Made by a program: the position numbers and the translations under genes. Of a stretch of 34,349 nt of DNA, positions 22,088 through 31,136 are shown piece after piece. The stretch's first letter is position 1. Every line of letters begins with the position of its first letter. Source of the DNA: Oscillospiraceae bacterium (GTDB lineage: Bacteria > Bacillota > Clostridia > Oscillospirales > Oscillospiraceae). Below the pieces are notes generated by a model that worked only from the letters and a program-made list of their open reading frames with translations, was not told where the DNA came from and searched no databases. Location of the stretch: NCBI GenBank assembly GCA_017617795.1, contig JAFZVM010000100.1:1-34349 (forward strand), given 5' to 3'.

Positions 22088-24493
22088 TCAACCCAGGCCC
22101 AGGCTGGTGCGGTCGATGACCTCGTCCTGCATGGCTCGGGAGAGGGTGACGAAGTAGGTGCTGTACCCCGCCACGCGCACCACCAGGTCCCGGTATTTCT
22201 CCGGGTCCGCCTGGGCTGCCTTCAGGGTCTCCTGATCCACCACGTTGAACTGCACCTGCTTGCCACCGTTGGTCAGATAGACCCGGATCATAGCCCCCAG
22301 CTTATCCAGGTCGGTCTCCGTCCGCAGGGCGGAGGGGTGGAACTTCATGTTCAGCAGGGTGGCCTGCATGGGATCCTGGTCGATCTTCATGGCGCTGCGG
22401 AAGACCGCCGTGGGGCCGCAGCTGTCGCAGCCGTGCATGGGGGACGTGGTGCCGTCCGCCAGGATGGCCCCGGCCTTCCGCCCGTCCGGGGTGGCTCCGG
22501 TGAGCTGACCCCCGGGCTGGTGAGAGGTGATGGAGATGCCCGTGGGGATGGTGGGCCGGCCCATGATATTGGGGATGGCCGCCACCGTATCGCACAGCAG
22601 CTTATAGCATTCCGCCACGATGTTGTCCACCTCGTCGATATCGTTGCCGTATTTCGGCGCGGCCAGGAAATCCGCCTGCATGGACTCGTACCCGACCCAG
22701 TCCGCGTCCAGGGCCTCCCCCAGCTCCGCCAGGGTGTACTTCTTCTCGTCGAAGACCAGCTTTTTTATGGCGGCCAGGGAATCCCCCAGATTCACCATGC
22801 CGATGGGGTTCACCACGGCGCAGTTCTCAAAGGGCATGACCCGCTTCCAGGTATCCTTGCCGGATTCGATGCCCTCGAACATCAGCGCGCTGCGCAGGGG
22901 ATCGAACAGCAGTTCCTGGGTGATGGCCAGCTCCACGTTGTTCTTTTCGCACACCAGGCCGAGGATATAGCGGATCTCCTGGCTGAGGGCGGAAAACAGG
23001 GCGTCGTAGCTCTCCCAGGAGGCGAAATCCCCCAGATCCGGGGCCACCCGCAGGCCGGTCTTCACGTCGACGCCCCGGTGGCGGAAGATATCGAAGATCA
23101 GGGGGAAGGTCACCATGGGCACCGGGCCCGTGCGGCTCTTTCCCGGCAGGTTGCCGTCCAGGCAGCCGGTCATGACGTAGTCCCGGGCGTACTCCTCCGG
23201 GCAGCCCCGGGAGGTGAAGGTGGCGATATAGCTCCGATCGCTGACGAAGGCGGGCATCCCCAGGCCCAGCTTCACGCACTCCAGCGCCTTCCGCATCAGC
23301 TCCGGCGGGGTCTTCTCATGCACCCGGAGGGTCAGGGTGAAATGGGGAGTCTTCGTGACCATGGCCGCCTCGATGAGCAGATAAGTCAAGTCGTTGGAGG
23401 CGTCCTCCCCGGTGGCGGGGTCCACTCCGCCGATGGTATAGTTGTGCCATTTGGCCATGCCGGAGTTCTTCTTCCGCAGCTCGCTGCCGGAGGTGCGGTT
23501 CAGCTCCATGTCCTTCAGACGCAGGAGGCAGATGAGCTCCAGGGCCTCCTCCCGGGTGATGCGCCCGGCTTCCAGATCGGCCCTGTAATAGGGGTACATG
23601 TACTGGTCGAAGCGGCCGCCGGGAAGGGTGGTGCTGGGACTCAGGAACAGCACCTGGAACCAGAAGCACTGGATCGCCTCCCGGAAGGTGCGGGCGGGCT
23701 TCCGGGGGACCCTGCGGCAGGTCTCCGCGATGGTCTCCAGCTCCCGCTTCCGCGCCGGGTCGGACTCCTTCTCCGCCAGCTCCGCAGCCAGGGCGGCGTA
23801 CCGGTCCCCCAGGGTGATCATGGCTTCGAAGGCCATGACCACCGCGTCATAATAGCGGTATTTATCCAGGGCCTCCATATCCAGGAAGCGCACCTTCGCC
23901 TGCTCCTCCCGGGCCCGGCGGATCAGCTCCTCCGCGCCGTGCTTCAGCAGCTTGTCGTACTCCACGCAGAGCAGCACCAGGCTGGGCCCCAGGCCCAGGC
24001 CGGACTGGGCATAGCCGCCGCCCACGCCCCGCTCCTGCTCCTTGTCCTTCCAGGGGGGCAGGATCAGGCCGGCCCGGAGCATGTTCAGAATACGGGGCTG
24101 CTCATAAAACACGTCCCCCTCCCGGCCGATGAGGGTATCCGGCTGATAGCGCCGGTTCAGCTCCTGGAGGTCCTTTTCATCCTGCGGATCCACGAGAAAG
24201 CCGTCCTTCTTCAGAGCGTCGATCTCATTCTGGGGCCAGACGCCGTAGTCCGGATCGATCTCCAGGCCCATGTGCTTACTGGAGGCGAGGCCGACGATCA
24301 GCTCCTCCGGCCCGATGGCGATGGGCATCCGCTCCGCGCAGGCCTTCAGGATCTTGCCCCGCTGGATCATCACGTGGTCGTTCTTCGTCTGCTCCCGCAC
24401 GTCCAGGGTGATGCGGAATTTCTCGATGCAGATGGGGTAGCGGTCCACCACCACCCGTTTTTTGATCCTTTCGATGCGATCAAGCATATCCAT
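22088..24493 (-). CDS. Glycyl radical enzyme, PFL2-like, atypical active site (copy 1)
   Basis: An 801-residue pyruvate formate-lyase-like enzyme. The C-terminal glycyl radical loop is RVAGYSTYF (Gly776). The active-site cysteine is in MTGCLDGNLPGKS (Cys444). Dehydratase, lyase and decarboxylase members usually read G-C-x-E; here the position is Asp446, with Asn448 after it. The family stores a backbone radical placed by a radical-SAM activase and breaks C-C, C-O or C-N bonds under anoxia. The substrate is unknown and no activase is encoded nearby. The ATG at 24493 is preferred to 24517: it has GGGGAGG upstream, leaves a 32-base leader and aligns with copy 2. It is transcribed away from the PEP-binding gene. 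Confidence 0.88.
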   Translation of the reverse strand: MDMLDRIERIKKRVVVDRYPICIEKFRITLDVREQTKNDHVMIQRGKILKACAERMPIAIGPEELIVGLASSKHMGLEIDPDYGVWPQNEIDALKKDGFLVDPQDEKDLQELNRRYQPDTLIGREGDVFYEQPRILNMLRAGLILPPWKDKEQERGVGGGYAQSGLGLGPSLVLLCVEYDKLLKHGAEELIRRAREEQAKVRFLDMEALDKYRYYDAVVMAFEAMITLGDRYAALAAELAEKESDPARKRELETIAETCRRVPRKPARTFREAIQCFWFQVLFLSPSTTLPGGRFDQYMYPYYRADLEAGRITREEALELICLLRLKDMELNRTSGSELRKKNSGMAKWHNYTIGGVDPATGEDASNDLTYLLIEAAMVTKTPHFTLTLRVHEKTPPELMRKALECVKLGLGMPAFVSDRSYIATFTSRGCPEEYARDYVMTGCLDGNLPGKSRTGPVPMVTFPLIFDIFRHRGVDVKTGLRVAPDLGDFASWESYDALFSALSQEIRYILGLVCEKNNVELAITQELLFDPLRSALMFEGIESGKDTWKRVMPFENCAVVNPIGMVNLGDSLAAIKKLVFDEKKYTLAELGEALDADWVGYESMQADFLAAPKYGNDIDEVDNIVAECYKLLCDTVAAIPNIMGRPTIPTGISITSHQPGGQLTGATPDGRKAGAILADGTTSPMHGCDSCGPTAVFRSAMKIDQDPMQATLLNMKFHPSALRTETDLDKLGAMIRVYLTNGGKQVQFNVVDQETLKAAQADPEKYRDLVVRVAGYSTYFVTLSRAMQDEVIDRTSLGLG

Positions 24494-24531
24494 ATCCGCC
24501 GAAGCCTCCCCGTTCATCCTTTTTTGTTTTC

Positions 24532-24561
24532 AGTATAAATCCTCCGCCGCCGGAAGGTCAA
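24532..24561 (-). promoter_or_regulatory. Promoter of glycyl radical enzyme copy 1
   Basis: On the minus strand: -35 TTGACC (24556-24561), an 18-base spacer and -10 TATACT (24532-24537). The predicted transcript start near 24525 supports the ATG at 24493 over the one at 24517. Confidence 0.75.
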
Positions 24562-24632
24562 GGCGTCCATGGGCCGGGACGCGGCTCTCCCTTCTCCCGG
24601 CGAAAAATATCTGCCGGAATTCCGGAAACCTG

Positions 24633-24661
24633 TGTACAACGGGGCGGGAGTGTGGTATACT
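24633..24661 (+). promoter_or_regulatory. Promoter of the PEP/pyruvate-binding protein gene
   Basis: -10 TATACT (24656-24661) preceded by TGG (extended -10). A weaker -35, TGTACA (24633-24638), lies 17 bases upstream. It is divergent from the promoter at 24532-24561. Confidence 0.65.
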
Positions 24662-24669
24662 GCGTTCGA

Positions 24670-24708
24670 GGACAAGGGAGTCCGCTCTGCGGCTCCCTGT
24701 CCTTTTTT
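24670..24708 (+). terminator. Terminator-like hairpin in the leader of the PEP-binding gene
   Basis: A 14-bp stem with two single-base bulges (GGACA-GGGAG-CCGC paired with GCGG-CTCCC-TGTCC, loop TCT) followed directly by TTTTTTGCTTTT. It lies between the predicted transcript start (about 24668) and the RBS at 24726-24733. No plus-strand gene lies upstream, and on the minus strand the hairpin is followed by no T-run, so it looks like an attenuator or 5' processing element for the downstream gene. Confidence 0.6.
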
Positions 24709-24740
24709 GCTTTTCCGGAGCAGCAAAGGAGGAGATCGAT

Positions 24741-27335
24741 ATGGCAGCGTTTGACAGAGTTTCGTCCGGGATCCCCCAGATGGACAAGTGCTTCGACAAC
24801 ATCCGTCTGGGAGACAACGTGGTCTGGCGGGTGGACCGCCTGGAGGATTTCAGCCTTTTCGTCAGGCCCTATGCGGAGCAGGCGATCCGGGACGGCCGCA
24901 ATCTGATCTACATCCGCTTCGCCTCCCACGCGCCGTTTTTTGAAGAGACCGAGGGGATCAAGATCGTGAACGTGGAGCTCTCCCACCGGTTCGAGACCTT
25001 TACGGTGGCGATCCATGAGATCATCCGGCAGGAGGGCTTCGACGCCTTTTACGTGTTCGACTGCCTTTCGGAGCTGCAGACGGCCTGGGCGACGGACCTG
25101 ATGATGGGGAACTTCTTCCAGGTGACCTGTCCCTATCTGTTTTCCCTGGATACGGTGGCCTTCTTCCCGCTGATCCGCGGGAAGCATTCCTTCCAGGCCA
25201 TCGCCAAGATCCGGGACACCACCCAGCTCTTTCTGGACGTGTACTCGGACGCGGCGCACGTCTACGTCCGTCCGGACAAGATCTGGAACCGCTACTCCGA
25301 GACCATGTTCCTCCCCCACCGGTACGACCCGGGGACCGGGGACTTCCAGCCGATCCTGGACGGCGTCGCCGCCAGCCATTTCTACCAGCTGCTGCAGCAG
25401 GACGCCTCCGGGGCGGACCGGGGGAACATGGACAGCTGGGACCGCTTCTTCAACCTGACGGAGGCCATGCACCGGAGCGGCATGGACGTGACGGAGCAGT
25501 GCGGCCGCATGTGCGACATCATGATGACCCGGGACGAGCGCCTCCGGGTCATGATCAAGGAGAACTTCCGGGCGGAGGACTATCTGAACATCAAGAAGCG
25601 CATGCTGGGGACCGGGATGATCGGAGGCAAGGCCACGGGCATGCTCCTGGCCCGAAAGATCGTCGAAAACCGGAGGCCGGACATCTTCGCCAACTTTGAG
25701 CCCCACGACTCCTTCTTCATCGGCTCGGACGTGTTTTACACCTTCATCGTGGAAAACCGGTTCTGGGATCTCCGGATCCGCCAGAGAACGGAGGAGGAGT
25801 TCTTTACCCTGGCGGATGAATTCGCCCAGCGTCTGCGCACCGGGAAATTCTCCCGGGAGATGGAGGAGGAATTCGTCAAGCTGCTGGAATACTACGGCCA
25901 GGATCCGATCATCGTCCGTTCCAGCTCCATCCTGGAGGATGGCTTCGGGAACGCCTTCGCCGGGAAATACGAATCGGTCTTCTGCCCCAACTCCGGGGAC
26001 CTGGAGCAGCGGCTGCAGGAATTCGAGGACGCGGTCCGGACGGTGTATGCCAGCACCATGAGCCGATCCGCTCTGGACTACCGGAGCAGGCGGGGGCTGC
26101 AGGCCCGGGACGAGCAGATGGCCCTGCTGGTGCAGCGGGTCTCCGGCTCTTACTACGGGGATTACTACATGCCCTGCGCAGCTGGGGTGGGTTACTCCTA
26201 CAGCCCGTACCGTTTTCTGGAGAGCCTGGATCCGGCGGCCGGGATGCTGCGGCTGGTGATGGGCCTGGGGACCTCGGCGGTGGACCGGGCAGAGGGCTCC
26301 TATCCCCGGCTGGTCAGCCTGGACCGGCCGAAGGTCACGGCAGCCGGGAACAGTGCGGAGAAACGCAAATATTCCCAGCAGCGGCTGGAGGTGATCAACC
26401 GCAGCGCGGGCAAGCTGGAGCAGATCACCCTGAAGGAGCTGGAACCGTTCATGCCCTATTATCTGAGGGGCCTCTTCCTGGAGCACGACTATGAGACGGA
26501 GCGGACCTTCCGGGAGCTGGGCCGGGAGCGGGAGTTCGTGTTCATCTCCTGCCAGGGGCTCGTGGAAAAGGAGGCCATCATGCAGCAGATGCGGGATATC
26601 CTCCAGACGATCCGGGACGAATACCGGTACCCGGTGGACACGGAGTTCACCATCAACCTTTCCCAGAACGGGGACTACGTCATCAATATCCTCCAGTGCC
26701 GCCCGCTCCAGGTGTTCCAGGATCAGGAGGAGACGAAGATGCCGGAGGACGTGGATCCCGGCTCCGTCGTCTTCGAGTGCCGTCATTCCGCCATGGGACT
26801 CTCCCGGACGACCCGGCTGGACACCGTCGTCTACGTGGACCCGGTGAAGTACTACCGCATGCCATATCGGGACAAGCCCCGGGTGGCCCAGGCGGTGAGC
26901 TCTGTGAACGGGAAGATGCGCGGAAAGGGCAAGGCCATGCTGCTCATGGCCCCGGGGAGGATCGGCACCTCCTCGCCGGAGCTGGGCGTTCCCACCGCCT
27001 TCGCCGATATCAGCGAGTTCTCCGCCATCTGCGAGATCGCGAATTCCGAGGCCGGGTACAACCCGGAGCTGTCCTACGGCAGCCATTTCTTCCAGGACCT
27101 GGTGGAGTCGAAGATCCTGTACAACGCGATTTTCGAAAATGAGAAGACCCTGGCCTTCCACCCGGAGCGTCTGGCGGGATGCCCCGACGCCTTCGATAAG
27201 CTGGTGGAGGACGGCGCCGGGCTGGAGGAGATCGTGAAGGTCTACGACGTATCGGAGAGCGGCCTGCAGCTCTGCAACGACCTGAAGACGGAACATATCC
27301 TCTGCTGCTTCCGCCGGCAGGCGGGACCGGACTGA
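24741..27335 (+). CDS. PEP/pyruvate-binding domain protein with degenerate KaiC-like N-terminus
   Basis: An 864-residue protein. Residues 5-30 (RVSSGIPQMDKCFDNIRLGD, then NVVWRVD) resemble the start of KaiC/RadA ATPases, but the Walker A GKT loop is absent; FYVFDCLSEL (103-112) resembles Walker B. The middle is a PPDK_N-type nucleotide-binding domain: GTGMIGGKATG (290-300), IIVRSSSILEDG (390-401), FAGKYE (406-411) and ILQCRPL (650-656). No phosphohistidine or PEP-synthase catalytic domain follows. Instead a C-terminal domain has APGRIGTSSPELGVP (737-751) and LSYGSHFFQDLVE (777-789), seen in related uncharacterised proteins. It could bind ATP and phosphorylate or sense a partner; the function is unknown. 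The ATG has an ideal AAAGGAGG. It sits between two glycyl radical enzyme genes. Confidence 0.82.
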   Translation: MAAFDRVSSGIPQMDKCFDNIRLGDNVVWRVDRLEDFSLFVRPYAEQAIRDGRNLIYIRFASHAPFFEETEGIKIVNVELSHRFETFTVAIHEIIRQEGFDAFYVFDCLSELQTAWATDLMMGNFFQVTCPYLFSLDTVAFFPLIRGKHSFQAIAKIRDTTQLFLDVYSDAAHVYVRPDKIWNRYSETMFLPHRYDPGTGDFQPILDGVAASHFYQLLQQDASGADRGNMDSWDRFFNLTEAMHRSGMDVTEQCGRMCDIMMTRDERLRVMIKENFRAEDYLNIKKRMLGTGMIGGKATGMLLARKIVENRRPDIFANFEPHDSFFIGSDVFYTFIVENRFWDLRIRQRTEEEFFTLADEFAQRLRTGKFSREMEEEFVKLLEYYGQDPIIVRSSSILEDGFGNAFAGKYESVFCPNSGDLEQRLQEFEDAVRTVYASTMSRSALDYRSRRGLQARDEQMALLVQRVSGSYYGDYYMPCAAGVGYSYSPYRFLESLDPAAGMLRLVMGLGTSAVDRAEGSYPRLVSLDRPKVTAAGNSAEKRKYSQQRLEVINRSAGKLEQITLKELEPFMPYYLRGLFLEHDYETERTFRELGREREFVFISCQGLVEKEAIMQQMRDILQTIRDEYRYPVDTEFTINLSQNGDYVINILQCRPLQVFQDQEETKMPEDVDPGSVVFECRHSAMGLSRTTRLDTVVYVDPVKYYRMPYRDKPRVAQAVSSVNGKMRGKGKAMLLMAPGRIGTSSPELGVPTAFADISEFSAICEIANSEAGYNPELSYGSHFFQDLVESKILYNAIFENEKTLAFHPERLAGCPDAFDKLVEDGAGLEEIVKVYDVSESGLQLCNDLKTEHILCCFRRQAGPD

Positions 27336-27376
27336 GCCCGGCTCCCGCGATGTGGGAAAAGGCCCGCGCGGACGCC

Positions 27377-27405
27377 TTGATTCCCGGCCTCCGCTGGGGT
27401 ATGAT
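27377..27405 (+). promoter_or_regulatory. Promoter of glycyl radical enzyme copy 2
   Basis: -35 TTGATT (27377-27382), a 17-base spacer and -10 TATGAT (27400-27405), about 50 bases before the ATG at 27457. Confidence 0.72.
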
Positions 27406-27456
27406 TAGAGTGTGCGCTTTGCCGCATATCTGAATCTGAACCCGGAGGTCCGCGCC

Positions 27457-29853
27457 ATGACCGATCGCATCGCCAGAATGAAGGCCGCGCTCAAGACCGA
27501 GAAATACCCCATCTGCGCGGAAAAGGCCCGCTATTTCATCGAATCCTGGGAAGCGCACGAGGGGCTGCCCGCCGTGCTGAAAAACGCCTATGCCACCGCG
27601 AACTACCTGGACAAGCGCACCATCTACATCGACGAAGACGAGCTCATCGCCGGAAACGTCGCCTCCGTTCCCCACGGCATGGAGGCCTCCGTCTGGGGCC
27701 CCTTCTGGGAGGACGAGGATCTGGATACCATGGTGGGCCCGGAGGGCCGCTTCAGCATCAGCCCCGAGGACCGGGCGGAGCTGCGCAGCTACGACCGCTT
27801 CTGGGAAGGAAAAGGCCGTCAGATCTACGAATGGCAGGGCCGGTTCTATGACGACTGGCACCTCTGGCCCTTTATCCGCTCCGGCGTCCTCTGCCCGCCC
27901 TGGAAGGACAAGGCCAAGGGCCGGGGCGCGGGGGGCGCGGGCTTCGGCTGGGGCGTGGGCATCGGCCTGAGCTTTTTCGTGCCGGATTACGGGAAGATCA
28001 TCGGCGAGGGCATCAGCAAGACCTTGCACGACGCGGAGGCGGAGCTGAAGGCCCTGACCTACCATGATCCGGATTCCTTCGACAAGAGCCAGTACCTCAA
28101 GGCGGTGATCATCGCCCTCAGCGCCATGGTGCGGATGTATCACCGGTACGGGGACGCCTGTGCGGCGAAGGCGGCGGAAAACGCCGATCCCGCCCGCAGG
28201 GCGGAGCTCCTGCGCATGGCGGACACCTGCCACTGGATCGCGGAGAATCCCAGCCGGGATTTCCGGGACGCTCTGCAGAATTTCTACTTCTACTGGATGA
28301 TGGTCGCCCACGGCACCACCCCCGGCGGGCGCTTCGACCAGTTCATGTACCCCTATTACCGGAAGGATATCGACTCCGGCGCCCTGACGGACGAGGACGT
28401 GCTGGAGCTGCTGGAATGTCTGCGGATCAAGATCATGCAGTTCAATTTTGTAAACGGCGGCGCCCAGCAGCGGGATAAATGGGCGGGCATGGCCCGCTGG
28501 CACAACTTCGTCATCGGCGGGGTGAAAAAGGACGGCACCGACGCCACCAACGAGCTGAGCTATCTGATCATCGAGGCGGCCAACCAGGTACGCATTCCCC
28601 AGTACACCATCACCGTCCGGGTGGCGGAGAGCACCCCCCAGTCCCTGATGATGAAGGCGGCCGAGCTGGTGCGCACCGGCATCGGCATGCCCGCCTTTGT
28701 GAGCGATAAAAGCTATATCGGCGGCCTGGTAGCCCAGGGGGTCCCCCTGGAGGAGGCCCGGGATTACGCCCTGGCCGGGTGTCTCGACCTCAATCTCCCG
28801 GGCAAGAGCCGCATCAACGCCCTGGGCATGTTCATCGTGCCGAAGGTCCTGGACATCACCATGCACAACGGGGTGCTCACCTCCACCGGCGAGCAGCTGG
28901 GCCCCCGCACCGGCGAGATGAAGGACTTCACCGACTTTGACCGGTTCAAAGAGGCCTTCAAGACCCAGCTGGACTACTTCATGGGGCTGTACAACGAGGA
29001 GCATAACATCCTCTGCCGCGTCGCCCGGGAGATCTTCCCGGACGTGGTCCACTCCGCCTTTACCCGGGACGGCGTCGCCTGCGGGAAGGATATGTTCAAC
29101 CGGAAGATGTTCTATGAAAACGCCTCCATGTTCAACCCCATCGGCATGATCAACGCGGTCAATTCCCTGGCCGCGGTGAAGCAGGTGATCTTTGATCGCC
29201 GCGAGGCGGATATGGAGACCCTGTACAAGGCCATCGAAGCCAACTGGGTGGGTTACGAATGGCTGCGGGAAAAATGCGCCGCCGCGCCGAAATTCGGCAA
29301 CAACGACCCCCTGGCGGACGGGCTGGCCGCGGAGCTCTACGGCTTCTGGGCAGCGAACACCGGGCGCTTCCGCACCATCTACGGGGAGCCTCCCAGGCCC
29401 ACCGGCGTGTCCATCACCGCCCACGCCCCCGGCGGTGCCTATACCTGCGCCACGCCGGACGGACGCTATGCCGGGGAGACATTGTGCGACGGCGTTATGA
29501 GCCCCGCCCAGGGAACGGACACCCATGGGCCCCTCGCTTCCCTCGCCAGCGCCATGAAGGTGGACCAGACGCCCTTCAACGCCGCTCTGCTGAACATGAA
29601 GATCCACCCCAGCGCCATGAAGAGCGACGCCGATCTGGAGAAGTTCACCGCCATGGTGCGCACCTATCTGATGAACGGCGGAAAGCACATCCAGTTCAAC
29701 GTGGTGGACAACAAGGTGCTGAAACAGGCCCAGGAGAAACCCCGGGACTATCCGGAGCTCATCGTCCGGGTAGCGGGGTACAGCACCTATTTCACCCTCC
29801 TCACCCCCCCGGTACAGAACGAGATCATCAAGCGTACGGAGAACCAGCTGTAA
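27457..29853 (+). CDS. Glycyl radical enzyme, PFL2-like, atypical active site (copy 2)
   Basis: A 798-residue paralogue of the enzyme at 22088-24493. The glycyl radical loop is again RVAGYSTYF (Gly774) and the cysteine loop is LAGCLDLNLPGKSR (Cys442, Asp444). Both copies share TPGGRFDQ/LPGGRFDQ, W-H-N and MPAFVSD blocks but differ widely elsewhere, for example after PPWKDK. They are therefore old paralogues with probably different substrates. It needs a radical-SAM activase, which is not in the window. An in-frame GTG at 27412 is rejected; the ATG at 27457 has GGAGGT 7 bases upstream and aligns with copy 1. It has its own promoter and starts 121 bases after the PEP-binding gene. Confidence 0.9.
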   Translation: MTDRIARMKAALKTEKYPICAEKARYFIESWEAHEGLPAVLKNAYATANYLDKRTIYIDEDELIAGNVASVPHGMEASVWGPFWEDEDLDTMVGPEGRFSISPEDRAELRSYDRFWEGKGRQIYEWQGRFYDDWHLWPFIRSGVLCPPWKDKAKGRGAGGAGFGWGVGIGLSFFVPDYGKIIGEGISKTLHDAEAELKALTYHDPDSFDKSQYLKAVIIALSAMVRMYHRYGDACAAKAAENADPARRAELLRMADTCHWIAENPSRDFRDALQNFYFYWMMVAHGTTPGGRFDQFMYPYYRKDIDSGALTDEDVLELLECLRIKIMQFNFVNGGAQQRDKWAGMARWHNFVIGGVKKDGTDATNELSYLIIEAANQVRIPQYTITVRVAESTPQSLMMKAAELVRTGIGMPAFVSDKSYIGGLVAQGVPLEEARDYALAGCLDLNLPGKSRINALGMFIVPKVLDITMHNGVLTSTGEQLGPRTGEMKDFTDFDRFKEAFKTQLDYFMGLYNEEHNILCRVAREIFPDVVHSAFTRDGVACGKDMFNRKMFYENASMFNPIGMINAVNSLAAVKQVIFDRREADMETLYKAIEANWVGYEWLREKCAAAPKFGNNDPLADGLAAELYGFWAANTGRFRTIYGEPPRPTGVSITAHAPGGAYTCATPDGRYAGETLCDGVMSPAQGTDTHGPLASLASAMKVDQTPFNAALLNMKIHPSAMKSDADLEKFTAMVRTYLMNGGKHIQFNVVDNKVLKQAQEKPRDYPELIVRVAGYSTYFTLLTPPVQNEIIKRTENQL

Positions 29854-29862
29854 ACTTTCCGG

Positions 29863-29891
29863 TTGCCTGCTCCGGCTGCATATTGTATAAT
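29863..29891 (+). promoter_or_regulatory. Promoter of the lipoprotein gene
   Basis: -35 TTGCCT (29863-29868), a 17-base spacer and consensus -10 TATAAT (29886-29891). The leader to the ATG is about 105 bases. Confidence 0.76.
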
Positions 29892-29950
29892 AGATATGTT
29901 AGGCTGAAATATCCCCAGCGGATCCCGGCCTCGTCCGGGGAGCGGAAACA

Positions 29951-29974
29951 GGAACCCTGTGAATACAGGGCTCC
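29951..29974 (+). other. Hairpin in the lipoprotein leader
   Basis: Stem GGA-a-CCCTGT / ACAGGG-c-TCC around GAAT, nine pairs and one mismatch, about 20 bases before the RBS. There is no T-run after it and it matches no riboswitch class I know. It may simply stabilise the mRNA. Confidence 0.4.
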
Positions 29975-30003
29975 CGACTCATGGAAACAAAAGGAGAGCA
30001 AAC

Positions 30004-31077
30004 ATGAAGAAGCTGGTTTGCCTCATGCTGGCGGTCTGTCTGGTCTTTGCCCTGACGGCCTGCGGCGGATCCGAATCGAATTACACCCCTGTGCCGACGG
30101 CTGCGCCGGAGGCGCAGGAGACGCACGCTCCTTCAAAGGAAGCCTCCCTCTGGCCCCGTACGGGCTATTTTACGGACAGGGATTCGAATATGCTCTCCAT
30201 CGCCTGGCTGGACGACACGGATGAACCCGGCTGGTACGTGGGCTGTCTCCTGGGCAGAGAAGAGGCGGAAAACGCCTGGAGCGGCATGCTTTCTCTGAAG
30301 GACAACAGTCTGCGCGGCACCCTGCCCTCCTTCGGCGAGAAGGAAGATCTGACCGTCACCATCACGGAAGAGGGAACGGACGGCCTGCTGCTCACGGTGG
30401 AGGGCGGGGAAGCCTATCACTTCGTCCCCTACCGCATGGCGGACGAGATCATCCTGGTCACCTTCACTGTTGACGGCCAGGGCAGCATCTATTCCGCGCC
30501 GGGGGATCAATCTCCGGAATTCGATCCGGATTATTCCTGCCAGTCCGCCCAGTTCAGTCTGGCCATCCCGGAAACATACACCCTCGCCGCCCGTCCGGAC
30601 GCGGGCAGCCGCTTCGTGAAGTGGACAAAGAACGGCGAGGACTTCTCCACGGATACACAGATCACCCTGCAGCTGGCCGAGAACGCAGAGTATGCCGCGG
30701 TGTTTGAGGAGGATCCGGATTGGCGGAATCCCGTTCTGGACTACGCCGGCAAATACAAGTGCGGCAAAACCACCGCTCAGGTTGAGAGCTCCGGCAGCGA
30801 CGCCGCGCAGATCTTCATCGAGCGGAGCAGCGGCAGGAAGACGGTCTGCTGGAGCATCACAGGCAGCCTCGATACGGACACGATGACCATCCGGTATTCC
30901 GGCTGCACCAAGGCCAACGTCGTCTATGACGATAAGGGGGAGATACAAAGCGCGGATCCGGAATATGAAAACGGCACCGGGACGATCGTATTCGGAGACG
31001 GCGCTTTCACCTGGCACGAGGATCAGTCGGAATCCGGCGAGGAGTTGGTTTTCCAGCGGGTTTCGGAGGGCGATTGA
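30004..31077 (+). CDS. Predicted lipoprotein with divergent InlB B-repeat-like domain
   Basis: A 357-residue exported lipoprotein. The signal peptide MKKLVCLMLAVCLVFALTAC ends in the lipobox L-T-A-C (Cys20), so it should be anchored on the outer face of the membrane. A proline/alanine-rich spacer follows (about 28-45). Near 175-240 the phrases YTLAARPDAGSRFVKWTKNG and LAENAEYAAVFEE match the bacterial-repeat (divergent InlB B-repeat) pattern. No enzymatic motif is seen and the role is unknown. The ATG at 30004 has AAAGGAGAG; an upstream in-frame ATG at 29959 would bury the signal peptide and has no RBS. It appears to be a single-gene transcript. Confidence 0.82.
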   Translation: MKKLVCLMLAVCLVFALTACGGSESNYTPVPTAAPEAQETHAPSKEASLWPRTGYFTDRDSNMLSIAWLDDTDEPGWYVGCLLGREEAENAWSGMLSLKDNSLRGTLPSFGEKEDLTVTITEEGTDGLLLTVEGGEAYHFVPYRMADEIILVTFTVDGQGSIYSAPGDQSPEFDPDYSCQSAQFSLAIPETYTLAARPDAGSRFVKWTKNGEDFSTDTQITLQLAENAEYAAVFEEDPDWRNPVLDYAGKYKCGKTTAQVESSGSDAAQIFIERSSGRKTVCWSITGSLDTDTMTIRYSGCTKANVVYDDKGEIQSADPEYENGTGTIVFGDGAFTWHEDQSESGEELVFQRVSEGD

Positions 31078-31107
31078 CCGGAAATAACCGGAGGAAATGA
31101 AATATCC

Positions 31108-31136
31108 TTGACAAGTTAACGACCGTTTACTATACT
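31108..31136 (+). promoter_or_regulatory. Near-consensus promoter of the tetR-like gene
   Basis: Consensus -35 TTGACA (31108-31113), a 17-base spacer and -10 TATACT (31131-31136). Operator sequence fills the spacer and the region just after the -10. Confidence 0.87.

Noticed and set aside
21986..24538. Plus-strand open frame of 850 codons
   Set aside because: Antisense to glycyl radical enzyme copy 1, with low-complexity composition.
24462..24740. Upstream extension of the PEP-binding protein
   Set aside because: It crosses both divergent promoters and the leader hairpin, and the ideal RBS belongs to the ATG at 24741.
24558..29688. Minus-strand open frames of 912 and 892 codons
   Set aside because: Antisense to the PEP-binding protein and glycyl radical enzyme copy 2; no motifs.
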